NCBI GenBank assembly: GCA_964422295.1
Contig: CAYRAM010000002.1
Location: forward strand, 1 to 64,000
Direction: 5' to 3'
DNA: 64,000 nt
From: UBA12191 sp964422295
GTDB taxonomy: Bacteria; Planctomycetota; UBA8108; UBA1146
The notes beneath the pieces are model-generated. The model saw only the letters and a program-made list of their open reading frames with translations. It searched no databases and was not told where the DNA came from. Positions 1 through 9,535 of the stretch are shown piece after piece. The position numbers and the translations under genes are program-made. The stretch's first letter is position 1; each line of letters starts with the position of its first letter.

Positions 1-232
1 GATTGGAGTTTCCCGGTCTCACGTGGACGTGACACCCACAACCGGGCACCGTCCTTGCTGGTGGCGTCCCACCAGTGGAAAATTTCAGGCAGTACTCCAC
101 AGTGCCTGCGCTTGCCGCAGGTCTCCCTGCAGAGGGACCCTGTTCCGGTCCACATCCCCATGATATCACCTTGTTGGGCTTCGTGGGAATTGCAATCGCA
201 GGGTCTCAAATTTGCGGCCTTAGAAAGGAAAT

Positions 233-1246
233 TTGCCTGTGCCCCAGGGATTTGAGCCTGCCTCCGGTGCCGGCCATGAACACGAAGTGAAAGGATTGCC
301 GGGTGGACTTCCCGTGGGAAGACTGGCTCCCAGTCCCACCGGTGTTCTTCATTTGGGGAATGCCCGTTCATTCTTGCTGGCATGGCTCTCGATTCGAAAT
401 CAGGGAGGGCGAATCCTCTTGCGGGTGGAAGATCTCGACGGCCCCCGGGTTCGGAAAGGGGCAGCGGAGTCCGCAATGGAAGACCTGGCTTGGCTGGGTC
501 TCGATTGGGATGGCGAAGCCCTGATTCAGAGCGATTTCAGGGAGCGCCATGATCAGGCGTTGGAACAATTGATCTCAAAAGGCATTGCGTATCCTTGTAC
601 ATGTACCCGCAAGGAGATCGAGGAGGCGGCGAGCGCTCCCCATGAATCCAAGATGCCCCCTTCAGAGACCGTCTATCCGGGAACCTGTCGGGATCGCTGG
701 TCGAGTACGGAGGAAGCGCAACGGGTGAGTGGGAGGGAAGCGGCGATTCGGCTGCGGGTTGACGGCGATCCGATTCGATTTCATGACCGATTCAGGGGTG
801 ATGAGCCCGGGTACCTTGCAGGCGATTTTGTCCTCAGTAAGAGGGACGGGACTCCCGCCTACCAACTCGCTGTCGTCGTTGATGACGCTGCGGATGGCGT
901 CACCGAAGTCCTCAGAGCGGATGATCTGATCCCCTCGACACCCCGCCAATTGCTTCTCTATCGCCACTTTGACTGGAAACCTCCCAGCTTCGCCCATCTG
1001 CCACTCTTGGTGGGACCGGATGGCCTGCGACTCGCCAAGCGCCATGGGGATACGAGTTTGGCTCAATATCGAAAGCAGGGAGTCGCCGCCGAAGAAGTGG
1101 TGGGTACCCTCGCACACCTGAGTGGACTGGCTTCTCCGGGCAAGTTGCTCAGACCGGAGGACCTGGTGCCCGATTTTGATTTACTTCGGGTCAACCCTGA
1201 TCCCGTGGTCTGGGACAGTGCTCAGCAGAACTTGGGCCGGCATTGA
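233..1246 (+). CDS. gluQRS: Glutamyl-Q tRNA(Asp) synthetase
   Basis: Activates glutamate and attaches it to queuosine at position 34 of tRNA-Asp in the cytoplasm; it is a shortened GluRS without an anticodon-binding domain. The class I signature RLAPSPTGVLHLGN is near residue 30. The zinc-site pattern CxC (PCTCTRKE, about residue 122) with a later YPGTC is typical of GluQRS, and LAKRHG near residue 267 stands in for KMSKS. Length 337 aa is slightly above the usual 290-310, suggesting that translation may start later: the frame opens at a TTG after AGAAAGGAA, with alternative in-frame GTG codons at 287 and just before GRLAPSP. The stop overlaps the next open frame. Family assignment is secure; the start is not. 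Confidence 0.9.
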   Translation: MPVPQGFEPASGAGHEHEVKGLPGGLPVGRLAPSPTGVLHLGNARSFLLAWLSIRNQGGRILLRVEDLDGPRVRKGAAESAMEDLAWLGLDWDGEALIQSDFRERHDQALEQLISKGIAYPCTCTRKEIEEAASAPHESKMPPSETVYPGTCRDRWSSTEEAQRVSGREAAIRLRVDGDPIRFHDRFRGDEPGYLAGDFVLSKRDGTPAYQLAVVVDDAADGVTEVLRADDLIPSTPRQLLLYRHFDWKPPSFAHLPLLVGPDGLRLAKRHGDTSLAQYRKQGVAAEEVVGTLAHLSGLASPGKLLRPEDLVPDFDLLRVNPDPVVWDSAQQNLGRH

Positions 1247-1350
1247 ACTTTTTTCGCAAATTGGGCATATTTGAGGGGTCGGGATGCCGCCCCGGCAGCG
1301 ACTCCGGAGTCCTGAAAATTTTCCAACTGAGAAGAACTCCGTTTTTCGGA

Positions 1351-3585
1351 GTGACTACTACCGCGTACTGCAGGACGATCAATCGGCAACAGACTCCAAT
1401 TTCGGCATCGAAAATAGTCCTGCCTGCATGGTATGTGACCTCTTTCGCCATTTTGATCCTGATGCATGTCTCAAGTCCCGGCTTCCTGAGGGCTCAGTCA
1501 GTTTCTCACCTGATTGAAGAGATTTCAGGAGACAGACCTCTGGTCGGGCGAGAGTTATTCACCATCGATTTACCCCAAACCGATCAAGATCGACAGATTG
1601 AAATCGTGTTGAAGACTTCAGGGGAAGAAGTGGTTCTGTCGACCTATTTTGTCGATGGTCAGGCTGCAACATTGTGTATCGGGGAAGATGAATTGTGTGG
1701 CCCCGACCCTGGACGACTCCCTGAAGGCCAGGTGATCACTCGAATCAGAAATGTGTCTGGCAAGGTGATCGAGCTTCCGACGATTCACAAGTGGCATCAA
1801 AACCCTTGGTATCCCGCAGGTAATTCCAGCCCCGATGTCCTCGACCGTGTGTCAAGAAAGTTGCGCGATGGCAAACCTGTCGCAGCATTCAGGGAATTGA
1901 AATCCTTATCGGGGAAATTTGAAGAGGATGAATTGCAAGCAGAGTGGTATCGGCTGAATGCATCCATTCTCCATCTCTTTTCCAAAATCGATCGGGTCAA
2001 TGCTCCGAGAGCCCAACGCGATCTGGACCGAGCATTGGACTTGGCTCCGCCCACTTCAAAGGTCAAGGCACTCTCATTGATCGATCGATCTCGTAAGTCA
2101 CGCAACAACAGTCTGGAAGATGAGGATGCTGATCGTCGTCGCACGGGATTGATCGATGCAATGAAGGACGCACGCTTGGCCTTTGAAGTCGCTAGTGCAA
2201 GAGGCGATCGTTCCCTGGCGGCAGCAGCTATGGTCGAAGTGGCGTTGACTTCCGCGATTCGCGGATGGTTGACCGAGACTCAGTCTGCAGTTCGATCGGC
2301 CCGGGATTTGGATGGAAGCTTGGATACCTTGTGGAAGACGGAACTGGCGTTGGCATCCGTTTACCGGGCAAGAGGGGAGACTTCCGTAGCCATCGCCAGA
2401 GCCAGGGGGGCGGTCGACGCTGTCGAAGAGATTCGGGACCTCCAGGGGAACGACTCGGAGGTGATGTTCCATCGCCGAGGACCCGCTTTCCTGCTGACGG
2501 AGCTATTGGCCCGATCCGGTGAGACTCTGGCTGCGCTCCAAAGTTCCGATCTGCTGCGGGTTCGCAGACCGGGTGATGAGATCCTCGCATTGACCGAGTT
2601 GCAAGAGCTTGCCGAAGAGGCTCGCGATTCACACACCATCCAGGTGTTGGTGAATACCGGAGATCACCTTCTGAATTGGTGGACTGACCAAGGGAAGTGG
2701 AAACTGCGAGTGAGCAGCCACGACCGTGGAGAGTTGGATTCGAAGATCGAACGGTTGTTTTCAAGTCGTGGGAGTGACATCGAGGCTGCCCGCTGGATTG
2801 CAGACAAAATTTTTGTCAAAGATTATTCACAATCCAAAAGGTTGATGTTGATCCCCCTCGATGAACTGAGAAAAATTCCTTGGGGTGTTCTACCGGTGAA
2901 TAGTCGCACTTTGATCGATTGTGCATCGTGGAGCATGTTGCCCAATCTGGATGCGGCAAGGCGAGAGTTATCAGCTCTGCCCCAAGAGGATTGGATATCC
3001 ATCGTCGATCCGGACGCTCCAGGAAGGGTGCGCCTCTCCGGTGCACGTGAAGAAGGCCAGCATGTCAGTCGGATCATTCCGGGATCGGTGGTGCTCTCGG
3101 GTGCTTCTGCTACGATTTCTGCCTTGAAGTCAAATCTCCCAGGGAAACAGATGTTGCACATCGCATGTCATGGAGATTTTGATCCGCGGGATCCCACAGC
3201 ATCCCTCTTGCATTTTGCTCCAGAAAGTGACCACCCGTCGGGGAAGGTTTTCGCCGATGAATTGGCCGCATGGGATCTCACCGCTGTCCGCCTGCTATTG
3301 CTTTCCGGATGTGAGACTGCATTAGCGGGGGGACTCGGGGCGGATGACCTCGCAGGCTTTCCGGGAGCTGCCTTCAAGGCCGGTTGCCAAGGAGTTTTGG
3401 GATCTCTGTGGCCGGTCGAAGACGAGTTGACCCAACAGATGACGAGACAAATTATCGATTCTGCATCAGCCCGGATGCACCCCGCAGAAGCTCTCAGGGA
3501 AGCCTGCAGGTCGATTCGTGCCACATCGGAAACCGGTCAAGTTTCGGCTTGGTGTGGTTGGGTTCTGGTTGAGAATGGAAGATGA
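1351..3585 (+). CDS. Exported CHAT-domain (caspase-like) protein
   Basis: The C-terminal ~250 residues form a CHAT domain (caspase HetF associated with TPRs), a clan CD cysteine-protease fold. The catalytic His lies in HIACHGDF (codon about 3168) and the catalytic Cys in LLSGCETALAGG (3310), followed by the conserved GFPGAAFKAG and VLGSLWPVED segments. The middle is helical and TPR-like. A hydrophobic stretch (YVTSFAILILMHV) followed by LRAQS looks like a signal peptide or anchor, so the domain may work outside the cytoplasm. The start is uncertain: the frame is open from a TTG at 1243 overlapping the gluQRS stop, with GTG options at 1351 and 1435. It is followed 223 bp later by a secretin. 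Protease activity and substrate are unknown. Confidence 0.8.
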   Translation: MTTTAYCRTINRQQTPISASKIVLPAWYVTSFAILILMHVSSPGFLRAQSVSHLIEEISGDRPLVGRELFTIDLPQTDQDRQIEIVLKTSGEEVVLSTYFVDGQAATLCIGEDELCGPDPGRLPEGQVITRIRNVSGKVIELPTIHKWHQNPWYPAGNSSPDVLDRVSRKLRDGKPVAAFRELKSLSGKFEEDELQAEWYRLNASILHLFSKIDRVNAPRAQRDLDRALDLAPPTSKVKALSLIDRSRKSRNNSLEDEDADRRRTGLIDAMKDARLAFEVASARGDRSLAAAAMVEVALTSAIRGWLTETQSAVRSARDLDGSLDTLWKTELALASVYRARGETSVAIARARGAVDAVEEIRDLQGNDSEVMFHRRGPAFLLTELLARSGETLAALQSSDLLRVRRPGDEILALTELQELAEEARDSHTIQVLVNTGDHLLNWWTDQGKWKLRVSSHDRGELDSKIERLFSSRGSDIEAARWIADKIFVKDYSQSKRLMLIPLDELRKIPWGVLPVNSRTLIDCASWSMLPNLDAARRELSALPQEDWISIVDPDAPGRVRLSGAREEGQHVSRIIPGSVVLSGASATISALKSNLPGKQMLHIACHGDFDPRDPTASLLHFAPESDHPSGKVFADELAAWDLTAVRLLLLSGCETALAGGLGADDLAGFPGAAFKAGCQGVLGSLWPVEDELTQQMTRQIIDSASARMHPAEALREACRSIRATSETGQVSAWCGWVLVENGR

Positions 3586-3808
3586 CGTGCCGATAATCAT
3601 GCGAATCGTTTCTGCGAACCGTTCTGAGGGCCCCCGGGCGGGGTCTGAAGATACTCGTGGGTCCACCGATCGATGCCTCTTGCTGCAGAGTATGAACCTC
3701 GGGTTCAAAGGAGATTCTTCCCAACGGATTTCCATGCCAGTGGTGAGTGAGCTCTTTCGGTGGAATCAGGACTCCATCGGATCGGACCGAAATCGGCGTG
3801 CAAGGGAA

Positions 3809-6289
3809 ATGATGAAGAGACAAGAAGTAATTACTGCGCCAAAAGAACTGCTGCAGAAAGTGATCCTGTCTGGATTGCTGCTGTTTGTCTTGTCTCTTTT
3901 TCCAGGGTCGGTATTTCAAAGATTGGCTGCTCAGGTCCCAGACATCACTTTTGTCGAACTCTTCCATTCAAATCCCGATGAGGTTTTCCAGTTTTTCAAC
4001 GATATTCCGGAGTTGAAGAAATTTGTTGATGACAAGACGATCAGTCGAGTCATCGGCCGGGGGAGTTCCCTCATGATCAACGGTTCCAAGGAAGTGACCG
4101 AGTCACTGATACGCACGATTCGCAATTTTGAACAAATCGGGATCCGGGATCGTCTCAAACAGAAATCGATCACAGTAAAGTATGCGGGAATACAGTTGGT
4201 TCTCGAAGCCCTTGCGGCGAGCAAAGTATGCCAAGTCTATCATCGGACCGCAGAAGTCAAAACTGATGCGGTGAAACAGGGGAACCGGACTATAACCCGC
4301 ACGTACGAGAAAGCGGTTTACTCACGCTACGAAGCGGCCAGCGAGACTGTACTCCAGTCCTGGGATCTTCCCGAGTTTCCCTACGTTCTCGAGATTCCAC
4401 ACGTGGATCCCATCTCTCTTCCCCCAGTCAAATTAGGAACAGGGATCGAAGATGAGTCTCTTTCACTGACCTTTGAGGAATCACCTTCCACAGAGACCCG
4501 TAATCGAATCCTCATGGTTGGGACTGATGAAGATCTTGGACGCATCAAGGAATTCATCGCCATGATTGATGTTCCGGCGAGGCAGATCATGATCGAAGTG
4601 CAAATCATCGAACTAGAGGCGGATGCACTCTCAGATCTCGGTGTCGACACTTTGGCATTTGAAAAGCGCAATTCGGTGGTCAATTTTGCATCTCCCTTAC
4701 CAGGAGAACCGATTCCGGAGATCAGTAGCAACTTCAATCCGATTCAACAGGCGGGTTTGTCATTCCTCTTCGATGATACCACCGAGGCACTCTCCTCACA
4801 GTTCCTCGCCGGTGTTCACGCCCTTGTGAGGAACGGGGATGCGATTATCAAAGCGCGACCCAAGTTGTACGCCCTCGACGATCGTCAAAGCCAATTGCAC
4901 CTGGGTGAAAAAATACCGACTTTTATTTCAACCGATGTCGTTCGCGATGTGAGCGGCGGAAATTTTGTTGAGAATGCCAATAAGGTCGGCACCGAACACA
5001 TCGGGACCACCTTGGTCGTCAAGCCAAGGATCAGTGGCAATGACGAAAACGAAGTCTCAATGCTCATTGATATCACCGTCAATAATTTGCAAGGGCGTCA
5101 ACGGGTGTTTGAAGAGGATCTGCTCGGAATCCCCCAGGTGGCGACGAGGAATTTCCGTGGACAGGCGAGAGTCAAAAATCACAGGCCGCTGATCTTGGGT
5201 GGCTTGATCAAGGAGAGTGAGTTCGATTCAAGGAATGCGATTCCTGGTTTGGGAGATTTGCCACTGATCGGTGATCTGTTCAGCCGCAAAAGTTCCCAGA
5301 AGCAACGCTCGGAGATCATCATCGTTTTGACTCCCCACATATTGTCTGAGGATGGGGTCGACCCGATTTCCACGCCTAAGGAGAGTCGTCATTTTGACAC
5401 CCGCAACAGTGTTCTCTTCAACGACCGCTACATTCTCAAGGGCAGAGATTTGGTCGGCCTGGATCCGATCAGTCGGACTCCCGTGGAAGGATTCAGTAGG
5501 GATGAGGTCTTGGATCTGACCCTCCTGAGTATCGTCAAGAAGCGTAAGTTGGTCAGTCGATTGAAAATTTTCGAAGACTATCTCCCAGAGGCTGCGGATA
5601 AGTTAAGCCTCCTGAAACTTCGGCACCCGGAAAAGTCTGTCGCAACCTGGAATCGTGAAGAGCGACAGTTGTTCTTCCAGGCAGCGGCGATCTTGGTGGA
5701 GAACATCAAAAGTCTCAATCCGGATCTCGATTATGACGATGTCGTTTCGCCACGCCGCGAAATAGTCGTTCCGACGAGTCCTTATGCTGTCAGCCTTTCC
5801 TTCGACAAGTTGAAGACATACTACGAAAAGGGTGATCTCGTCGTCATGAGGGGTGAAACGGAACTCTCTGACGAGACCCTTCAATTGCTCAGGAATTTTG
5901 GCAAAGAGAGCCTCAAGGACTTCGGTGTTTTCATCGATGGACTGGGTCGCGACGGATCCCAGCATGGCCAATTCAGGGGCCTTCTGGAGGAGCAGTTCAT
6001 GATTCTCTATCCTTCCGTCGAAGATCTGTCCGAATTGGAATACACCGAGCTGCTCGACAAAATGTCGGAGCGGGGGGTCGATTTCCTTTCGGTAGCCACA
6101 TTCCTGAGTGTGCGTTTACAGGAGGCGATTTCCTCCGGTGAGATTCCTTTGGGGATTCTGGAGGACGATCTGGCGGCGTTTGCCAGGAGGACAGTGACGC
6201 TCGACCAACTGGGCGGGCGTTTGCAGGATCTGGATGAGCGTTGGGAGGACCTCAATACTTCTTCCAGCAGACCTGTACAGGGACTTTGA
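3809..6289 (+). CDS. Secretin-family outer-membrane protein with long C-terminal extension
   Basis: Type II/III secretion-type secretin. After a signal peptide (LLLFVLSLFPGSVFQRLAAQ) come N-domain-like modules, an ENxx-like segment (VPARQIMIEVQIIELEAD), and the secretin core with RPLILGGLIKES, IPGLGDLPLIGDLFSRK and SEIIIVLTPHIL, which match GspD/PilQ cores. About 300 further residues follow the core, without recognisable domains and rich in charged helices; this is longer than standard GspD tails. The open frame extends upstream to 3518, but the ATG pair at 3809/3812 just before MKRQEV, preceded by AAGGGAA and followed by a signal peptide, is the better start. No other T2SS or T4P genes are in the window. 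It could be an orphan secretin working with its CHAT and HEAT-lipoprotein neighbours. Confidence 0.88.
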   Translation: MMKRQEVITAPKELLQKVILSGLLLFVLSLFPGSVFQRLAAQVPDITFVELFHSNPDEVFQFFNDIPELKKFVDDKTISRVIGRGSSLMINGSKEVTESLIRTIRNFEQIGIRDRLKQKSITVKYAGIQLVLEALAASKVCQVYHRTAEVKTDAVKQGNRTITRTYEKAVYSRYEAASETVLQSWDLPEFPYVLEIPHVDPISLPPVKLGTGIEDESLSLTFEESPSTETRNRILMVGTDEDLGRIKEFIAMIDVPARQIMIEVQIIELEADALSDLGVDTLAFEKRNSVVNFASPLPGEPIPEISSNFNPIQQAGLSFLFDDTTEALSSQFLAGVHALVRNGDAIIKARPKLYALDDRQSQLHLGEKIPTFISTDVVRDVSGGNFVENANKVGTEHIGTTLVVKPRISGNDENEVSMLIDITVNNLQGRQRVFEEDLLGIPQVATRNFRGQARVKNHRPLILGGLIKESEFDSRNAIPGLGDLPLIGDLFSRKSSQKQRSEIIIVLTPHILSEDGVDPISTPKESRHFDTRNSVLFNDRYILKGRDLVGLDPISRTPVEGFSRDEVLDLTLLSIVKKRKLVSRLKIFEDYLPEAADKLSLLKLRHPEKSVATWNREERQLFFQAAAILVENIKSLNPDLDYDDVVSPRREIVVPTSPYAVSLSFDKLKTYYEKGDLVVMRGETELSDETLQLLRNFGKESLKDFGVFIDGLGRDGSQHGQFRGLLEEQFMILYPSVEDLSELEYTELLDKMSERGVDFLSVATFLSVRLQEAISSGEIPLGILEDDLAAFARRTVTLDQLGGRLQDLDERWEDLNTSSSRPVQGL

Positions 6290-6327
6290 TCCTTCCCGAG
6301 AGCAGGGATCAAGAAAGGTGGACCTCG

Positions 6328-7161
6328 ATGAAATTCTCCCATGTGGGAGTCACCGAAAAACTCCTCCACTTATCGGTGGTTTCCGGATTGATGCTATTCA
6401 TGTGTGTGGGTTGTTCGACTCCGGAAAAGGCCGGGGATCGGGATGACGTCCTCGAAGACATCCGCAATACGACTTTGATCCCCAATCTGGGTGCATACGA
6501 TGAGGATGTCCAAAAGCACGCCCTCGACAGGATATTGGTCAGTTTGGAAAAAGCACCGGTGATCACGAGGAATCTGTTGGCTGCAGAATTGGATGACCCC
6601 TTTATCGCTGCGAGAACGAAGCGCGTCATCTGCATGATTTTGGCCCGGGAAGGGGATCAGAGAGCACTCCCCAAATTGGTCTCGATGCTCGCCGAAGGAA
6701 ACCCGGTGGACGACAATCTGATCGAGTCCGCTTTGTTGGAATATGGCAGTGATGCTGTGATGTCTGTGACGACCGTGCTGACAGAGGGAAGTGTCACCGC
6801 CCGTCGTTCTGCGGCTTCTATTCTGTTGGCGTTGGACTTGCCTGTGGCCTTCGATGCTCTTCAAGATCGTTTTATCATTGAGCGCGATACGGAGGTCCGA
6901 TTCCTCTGTGTCTGTGGCTTTGCACAGGATCCACGAGTTGAGTCCGTGGGAGTCCTTGCTGGCGCGTTGGAAGATTCCGAAGAGGCGATTCGCCAAGCTG
7001 CCTGGGGCGGATTGCAAAGAAGGGCAAAGGTTCCTGGCGATTTGGTTTTTGACCCCCTCGCCACTCCTGCGATGCGAAAAATCCAAGTCAAAGAGATTCA
7101 TTCCTGGTTATCCGGTGATCACCGAGGCACCCCCTCAGGTTCGGTGGGTCAGCCTCTCTAG
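6328..7161 (+). CDS. HEAT-repeat-like lipoprotein
   Basis: Predicted lipoprotein of about 277 aa. The N-terminus has a hydrophobic segment ending in a lipobox-like VGCSTPEK, so the Cys should be lipidated. The rest is made of short helical repeats of the HEAT/PBS-lyase type (for example RRSAASILLALDLP, DSEEAIRQAAWGGLQRRA). The ATG at 6328 has a good Shine-Dalgarno (AAGAAAGGTGG). The open frame overlaps the secretin 3' end but the real start lies 38 bp after the secretin stop, consistent with co-transcription. It could be a pilotin-like partner of the secretin, although pilotins are normally smaller; this is inference from position only. Confidence 0.7.
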   Translation: MKFSHVGVTEKLLHLSVVSGLMLFMCVGCSTPEKAGDRDDVLEDIRNTTLIPNLGAYDEDVQKHALDRILVSLEKAPVITRNLLAAELDDPFIAARTKRVICMILAREGDQRALPKLVSMLAEGNPVDDNLIESALLEYGSDAVMSVTTVLTEGSVTARRSAASILLALDLPVAFDALQDRFIIERDTEVRFLCVCGFAQDPRVESVGVLAGALEDSEEAIRQAAWGGLQRRAKVPGDLVFDPLATPAMRKIQVKEIHSWLSGDHRGTPSGSVGQPL

Positions 7162-7164
7162 ATC

Positions 7165-7218
7165 GATGCCAGGTCGATGAGCGATGCCAGGTCGATGAGC
7201 GATGCCAGGTCGATGAGC
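7165..7218. repeat. 18-bp tandem repeat, three copies
   Basis: Unit GATGCCAGGTCGATGAGC repeated exactly three times and followed by a partial fourth copy (GAAGCC). It sits between the stop of the lipoprotein gene and the bidirectional terminator. The repeat keeps an open frame but encodes only low-complexity MSDARS units without a ribosome-binding site, so it is not called as a gene. Confidence 0.9.
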
Positions 7219-7229
7219 GAAGCCATCAT

Positions 7230-7271
7230 GAAAAGAGGCCGGAGGACAGCGCATGTCCCCGGCCTCTTTTC
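7230..7271. terminator. Bidirectional rho-independent terminator
   Basis: Inverted repeat GAAAAGAGGCCGG ... CCGGCCTCTTTTC, 13 bp stem, with A-run on one side and T-run on the other. It lies between convergent genes, so it can stop transcription from both. Confidence 0.9.
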
Positions 7272-7293
7272 AATTGCTGCTTCAGTGTGGGAA

Positions 7294-8322
7294 TCAGGCT
7301 TCTTCCTTTTGATTCTCGACAAATTCTTTCCAGAATTCTTCCGGCATGTCGAGGGCGATCCTCAATGCACCGTTTGAGCCAGCGTACTGCGGTTCTTCCA
7401 CAGCCTTGACTTTGCCTCCGCCATATTCGACGAGGGCTTCCTCCATCGCCCGGGCAAGCCCGGTGATTTGGCTGCCTCCGCCTCCGAGGAGAACATGATT
7501 TCTCATCTTCTGTTGGAATTCGGGGTCGTAAGTTGCGATCAGATCCTGGAGGGCGGCAACCGTGGGTTGGACGATGCCCATGCAAGCTTCGCGAACCAAC
7601 TCGGTCAGATCAAATTCCGTCGGTTTACCCTCTACCGGGAAAGTTGCCATCACGGGATCTTGCTGGCTCCCGACACTGGCAAAATTTTCCTTGAGTTCCC
7701 GTACCATGTTGACCGAAAATTGGGCTTCCGGATGATTCTCGGTGATCAGATCGAAGAGCTTCTGATCGATGGCATCGCCGCCGTAGTGGTGCGTTCTCTG
7801 ATCGTCCGCCTTGGGCATGGTGCCATGAACCCGGCACAGGTCGACGGTTCCCGCACCGATGTCGATCACCAAGGTGTCGGAGAGGAAATCGAGACCGTAA
7901 GCGACCGAGAAGGGTTCCGAACAGACGATGATGCTATCCATGAATTCGGATGCGGCTTCAAGGATGTGAGATTTGGAATCGACGCTGGCTTCTGCGGGTG
8001 CGCCGATGACACCGTAAACGGTACTACCGGAAGGGATGTCTGCCTGGTCGACGATGTGCTCGATGAGATCCCGTGTGGCTCGTTTTGCATTGGCCTCATC
8101 CCTGATCACTCCCTTGTCGAGAGGGCGAACGAGATCGACAGCCATGCGGTTTTGTACCGCTTCCTCGCCGAAGACTTTCTCCCTGCCACCCAGTAGTTTT
8201 TTGCTGACATGGTCCTGGGCGTATCCGACGTAGGACCAAACCGTTGTTCGGACCCCTGTGGACGTGGTGATGGAAGTCCTGCTGGTTCCCAAGTCCATAC
8301 CCACATAGACGGTATCACTCAT
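7294..8322 (-). CDS. MamK-like bacterial actin
   Basis: Actin-fold ATPase of the MamK/Alp type. Phosphate-1 motif VGMDLGTSRTS at the N-terminus, phosphate-2 VIDIGAGTVDLC near residue 165, adenosine motif LLGGGGSQITGL near residue 280. Beyond the generic actin motifs, segments such as WSYVGYAQD, GVIGAPAEAS, SEPFSVAYGLD and GALRIALDMPEEFW align by eye with magnetosome MamK. MamK forms dynamic filaments that align magnetosomes; there are no other mam or mad genes here, so its cargo is unknown. It is second in an apparent operon, 43 bp after a PilZ-like/coiled-coil gene. ATG with GGAGAAAACCCC upstream. Length 342 aa matches MamK (about 347-360). Confidence 0.85.
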   Translation of the reverse strand: MSDTVYVGMDLGTSRTSITTSTGVRTTVWSYVGYAQDHVSKKLLGGREKVFGEEAVQNRMAVDLVRPLDKGVIRDEANAKRATRDLIEHIVDQADIPSGSTVYGVIGAPAEASVDSKSHILEAASEFMDSIIVCSEPFSVAYGLDFLSDTLVIDIGAGTVDLCRVHGTMPKADDQRTHHYGGDAIDQKLFDLITENHPEAQFSVNMVRELKENFASVGSQQDPVMATFPVEGKPTEFDLTELVREACMGIVQPTVAALQDLIATYDPEFQQKMRNHVLLGGGGSQITGLARAMEEALVEYGGGKVKAVEEPQYAGSNGALRIALDMPEEFWKEFVENQKEEA

Positions 8323-8365
8323 GGGGTTTTCTCCTTTTTATTCTGTTCAGAAAGCCGTGAATGGC

Positions 8366-9535
8366 TCAGGCGAGGTTCTTTTCGACCTGTGGATCATGAC
8401 CCCGATTTTGCTCTGAAGGTACATTTTTTACGATTTGCTGACGCAAGAGGCGATTTTCCGTGACGAGGTCTTCGAGAAGTGCTCTGCGCCGGCCGCTTTG
8501 ATTATCGGCAGGGCTTGTGGTAAACGGTGTCGCTATTCGAGAAGTTCCTGCTGCCGAATTTTCGCGATATTCCACCCTTCTGGCGGTCTCCAGTGCTTCA
8601 TCCCTCTGCAGTCGGGCAGCATCGAGATTCTTCGCCAAACGTTGGATCTTCCTCTCAAGCAGGTCGATGTTCTCGCTGCGAGTCTCCTCTTCCCGGTCGG
8701 AGGCACGTGTTCGCTCCTCTTCGAGGGATTTATGAACGACCTCACGGATCTCTTCTTCGACCTCATCGGGGAGCTGATGACTGATCGTCGCTCGCTCGAT
8801 GATGCGGTCGAGGGTGTCTTCCAATTGGTCGAGACTTTCGCGGGAGAGGGTGAAACGGTCCCTGTCCACCTCTCGCTCCCGTTCGCTGCCCAGCAACTCC
8901 TGTGTTCGCTGCAATTTTGCATTCAAATTTTTGACGTGAGACTGCAGATCAGCCTTTTCATTTTGAAACTCTGCAAGCCGCACCTGAAAGCTCTTCTGCG
9001 ACTCTTCACGCAATCTCCTCAATTCCTCTTCACCAATGGAACGGCCACTTTCGCGGATGACTTCGTCGACGGATGCCTGGATCAATTCCTTGATGGCAGA
9101 GAGATTGAGAACCCTGACACTGTCTCTTTGGGCAGCGATGGCGGAGGTTCTCACCAAGCGGGATCGGGAACGCAGAGCATCTTCGAGATCTGCACCTTTT
9201 GCGAGTGGGGCAGCGTCCTCACCAAAGAGCCTTTCGAGAGCGGTCAATTCCCGCGGATGAGCGGGCTTCCAATGCAACAGAAGTCCGGCATCACTTCTTT
9301 GGTGAACCACTGCATGGACCAATTCGGCGTGGCCATCGGGCCGTTCCACGATCAACTCATAACGTTGTCCGGGCTGAAGGCGAATCGTCGAGTCGATCAA
9401 CACCTCCCTCGAATCGATGCGTGCGACCGGCAACCTCACGATCCCTGCGGAGACCTCGAGGACGACACTCCAAGTATCGGAAGTGGATCCGTGCTGGGAG
9501 GGATTCATCGGGGAGGGATTCTCGCCAGGGGACAT
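8366..9535 (-). CDS. PilZ-like N-terminal domain plus long coiled coil
   Basis: 389 aa. Residues about 20-110 (TWSVVLEVSAG ... LLLHWKPAHPREL) resemble a PilZ-type beta-barrel by pattern, but the c-di-GMP-binding RxxxR is not evident, so this is tentative. Residues about 165-345 are a highly charged coiled coil (Glu/Arg/Leu-rich, e.g. ELRRLREESQKSFQVRLAEF). The C-terminus is basic and Gln/Asn-rich. It is the first gene of a two-gene unit with the MamK-like actin, which suggests a filament adaptor or scaffold, comparable in logic to MamJ but not recognisably homologous. Function otherwise unknown. Confidence 0.65.
   Translation of the reverse strand: MSPGENPSPMNPSQHGSTSDTWSVVLEVSAGIVRLPVARIDSREVLIDSTIRLQPGQRYELIVERPDGHAELVHAVVHQRSDAGLLLHWKPAHPRELTALERLFGEDAAPLAKGADLEDALRSRSRLVRTSAIAAQRDSVRVLNLSAIKELIQASVDEVIRESGRSIGEEELRRLREESQKSFQVRLAEFQNEKADLQSHVKNLNAKLQRTQELLGSEREREVDRDRFTLSRESLDQLEDTLDRIIERATISHQLPDEVEEEIREVVHKSLEEERTRASDREEETRSENIDLLERKIQRLAKNLDAARLQRDEALETARRVEYRENSAAGTSRIATPFTTSPADNQSGRRRALLEDLVTENRLLRQQIVKNVPSEQNRGHDPQVEKNLA

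Noticed and set aside
1..232. Possible end or start of a gene at the left edge
   Set aside because: Frames on both strands are open for parts of this stretch but none shows a recognisable motif or clear start; too short to decide.
7177..7377. Short frame encoding MSDARS repeats
   Set aside because: Produced by the 18-bp tandem repeat and running through a terminator; no ribosome-binding site.
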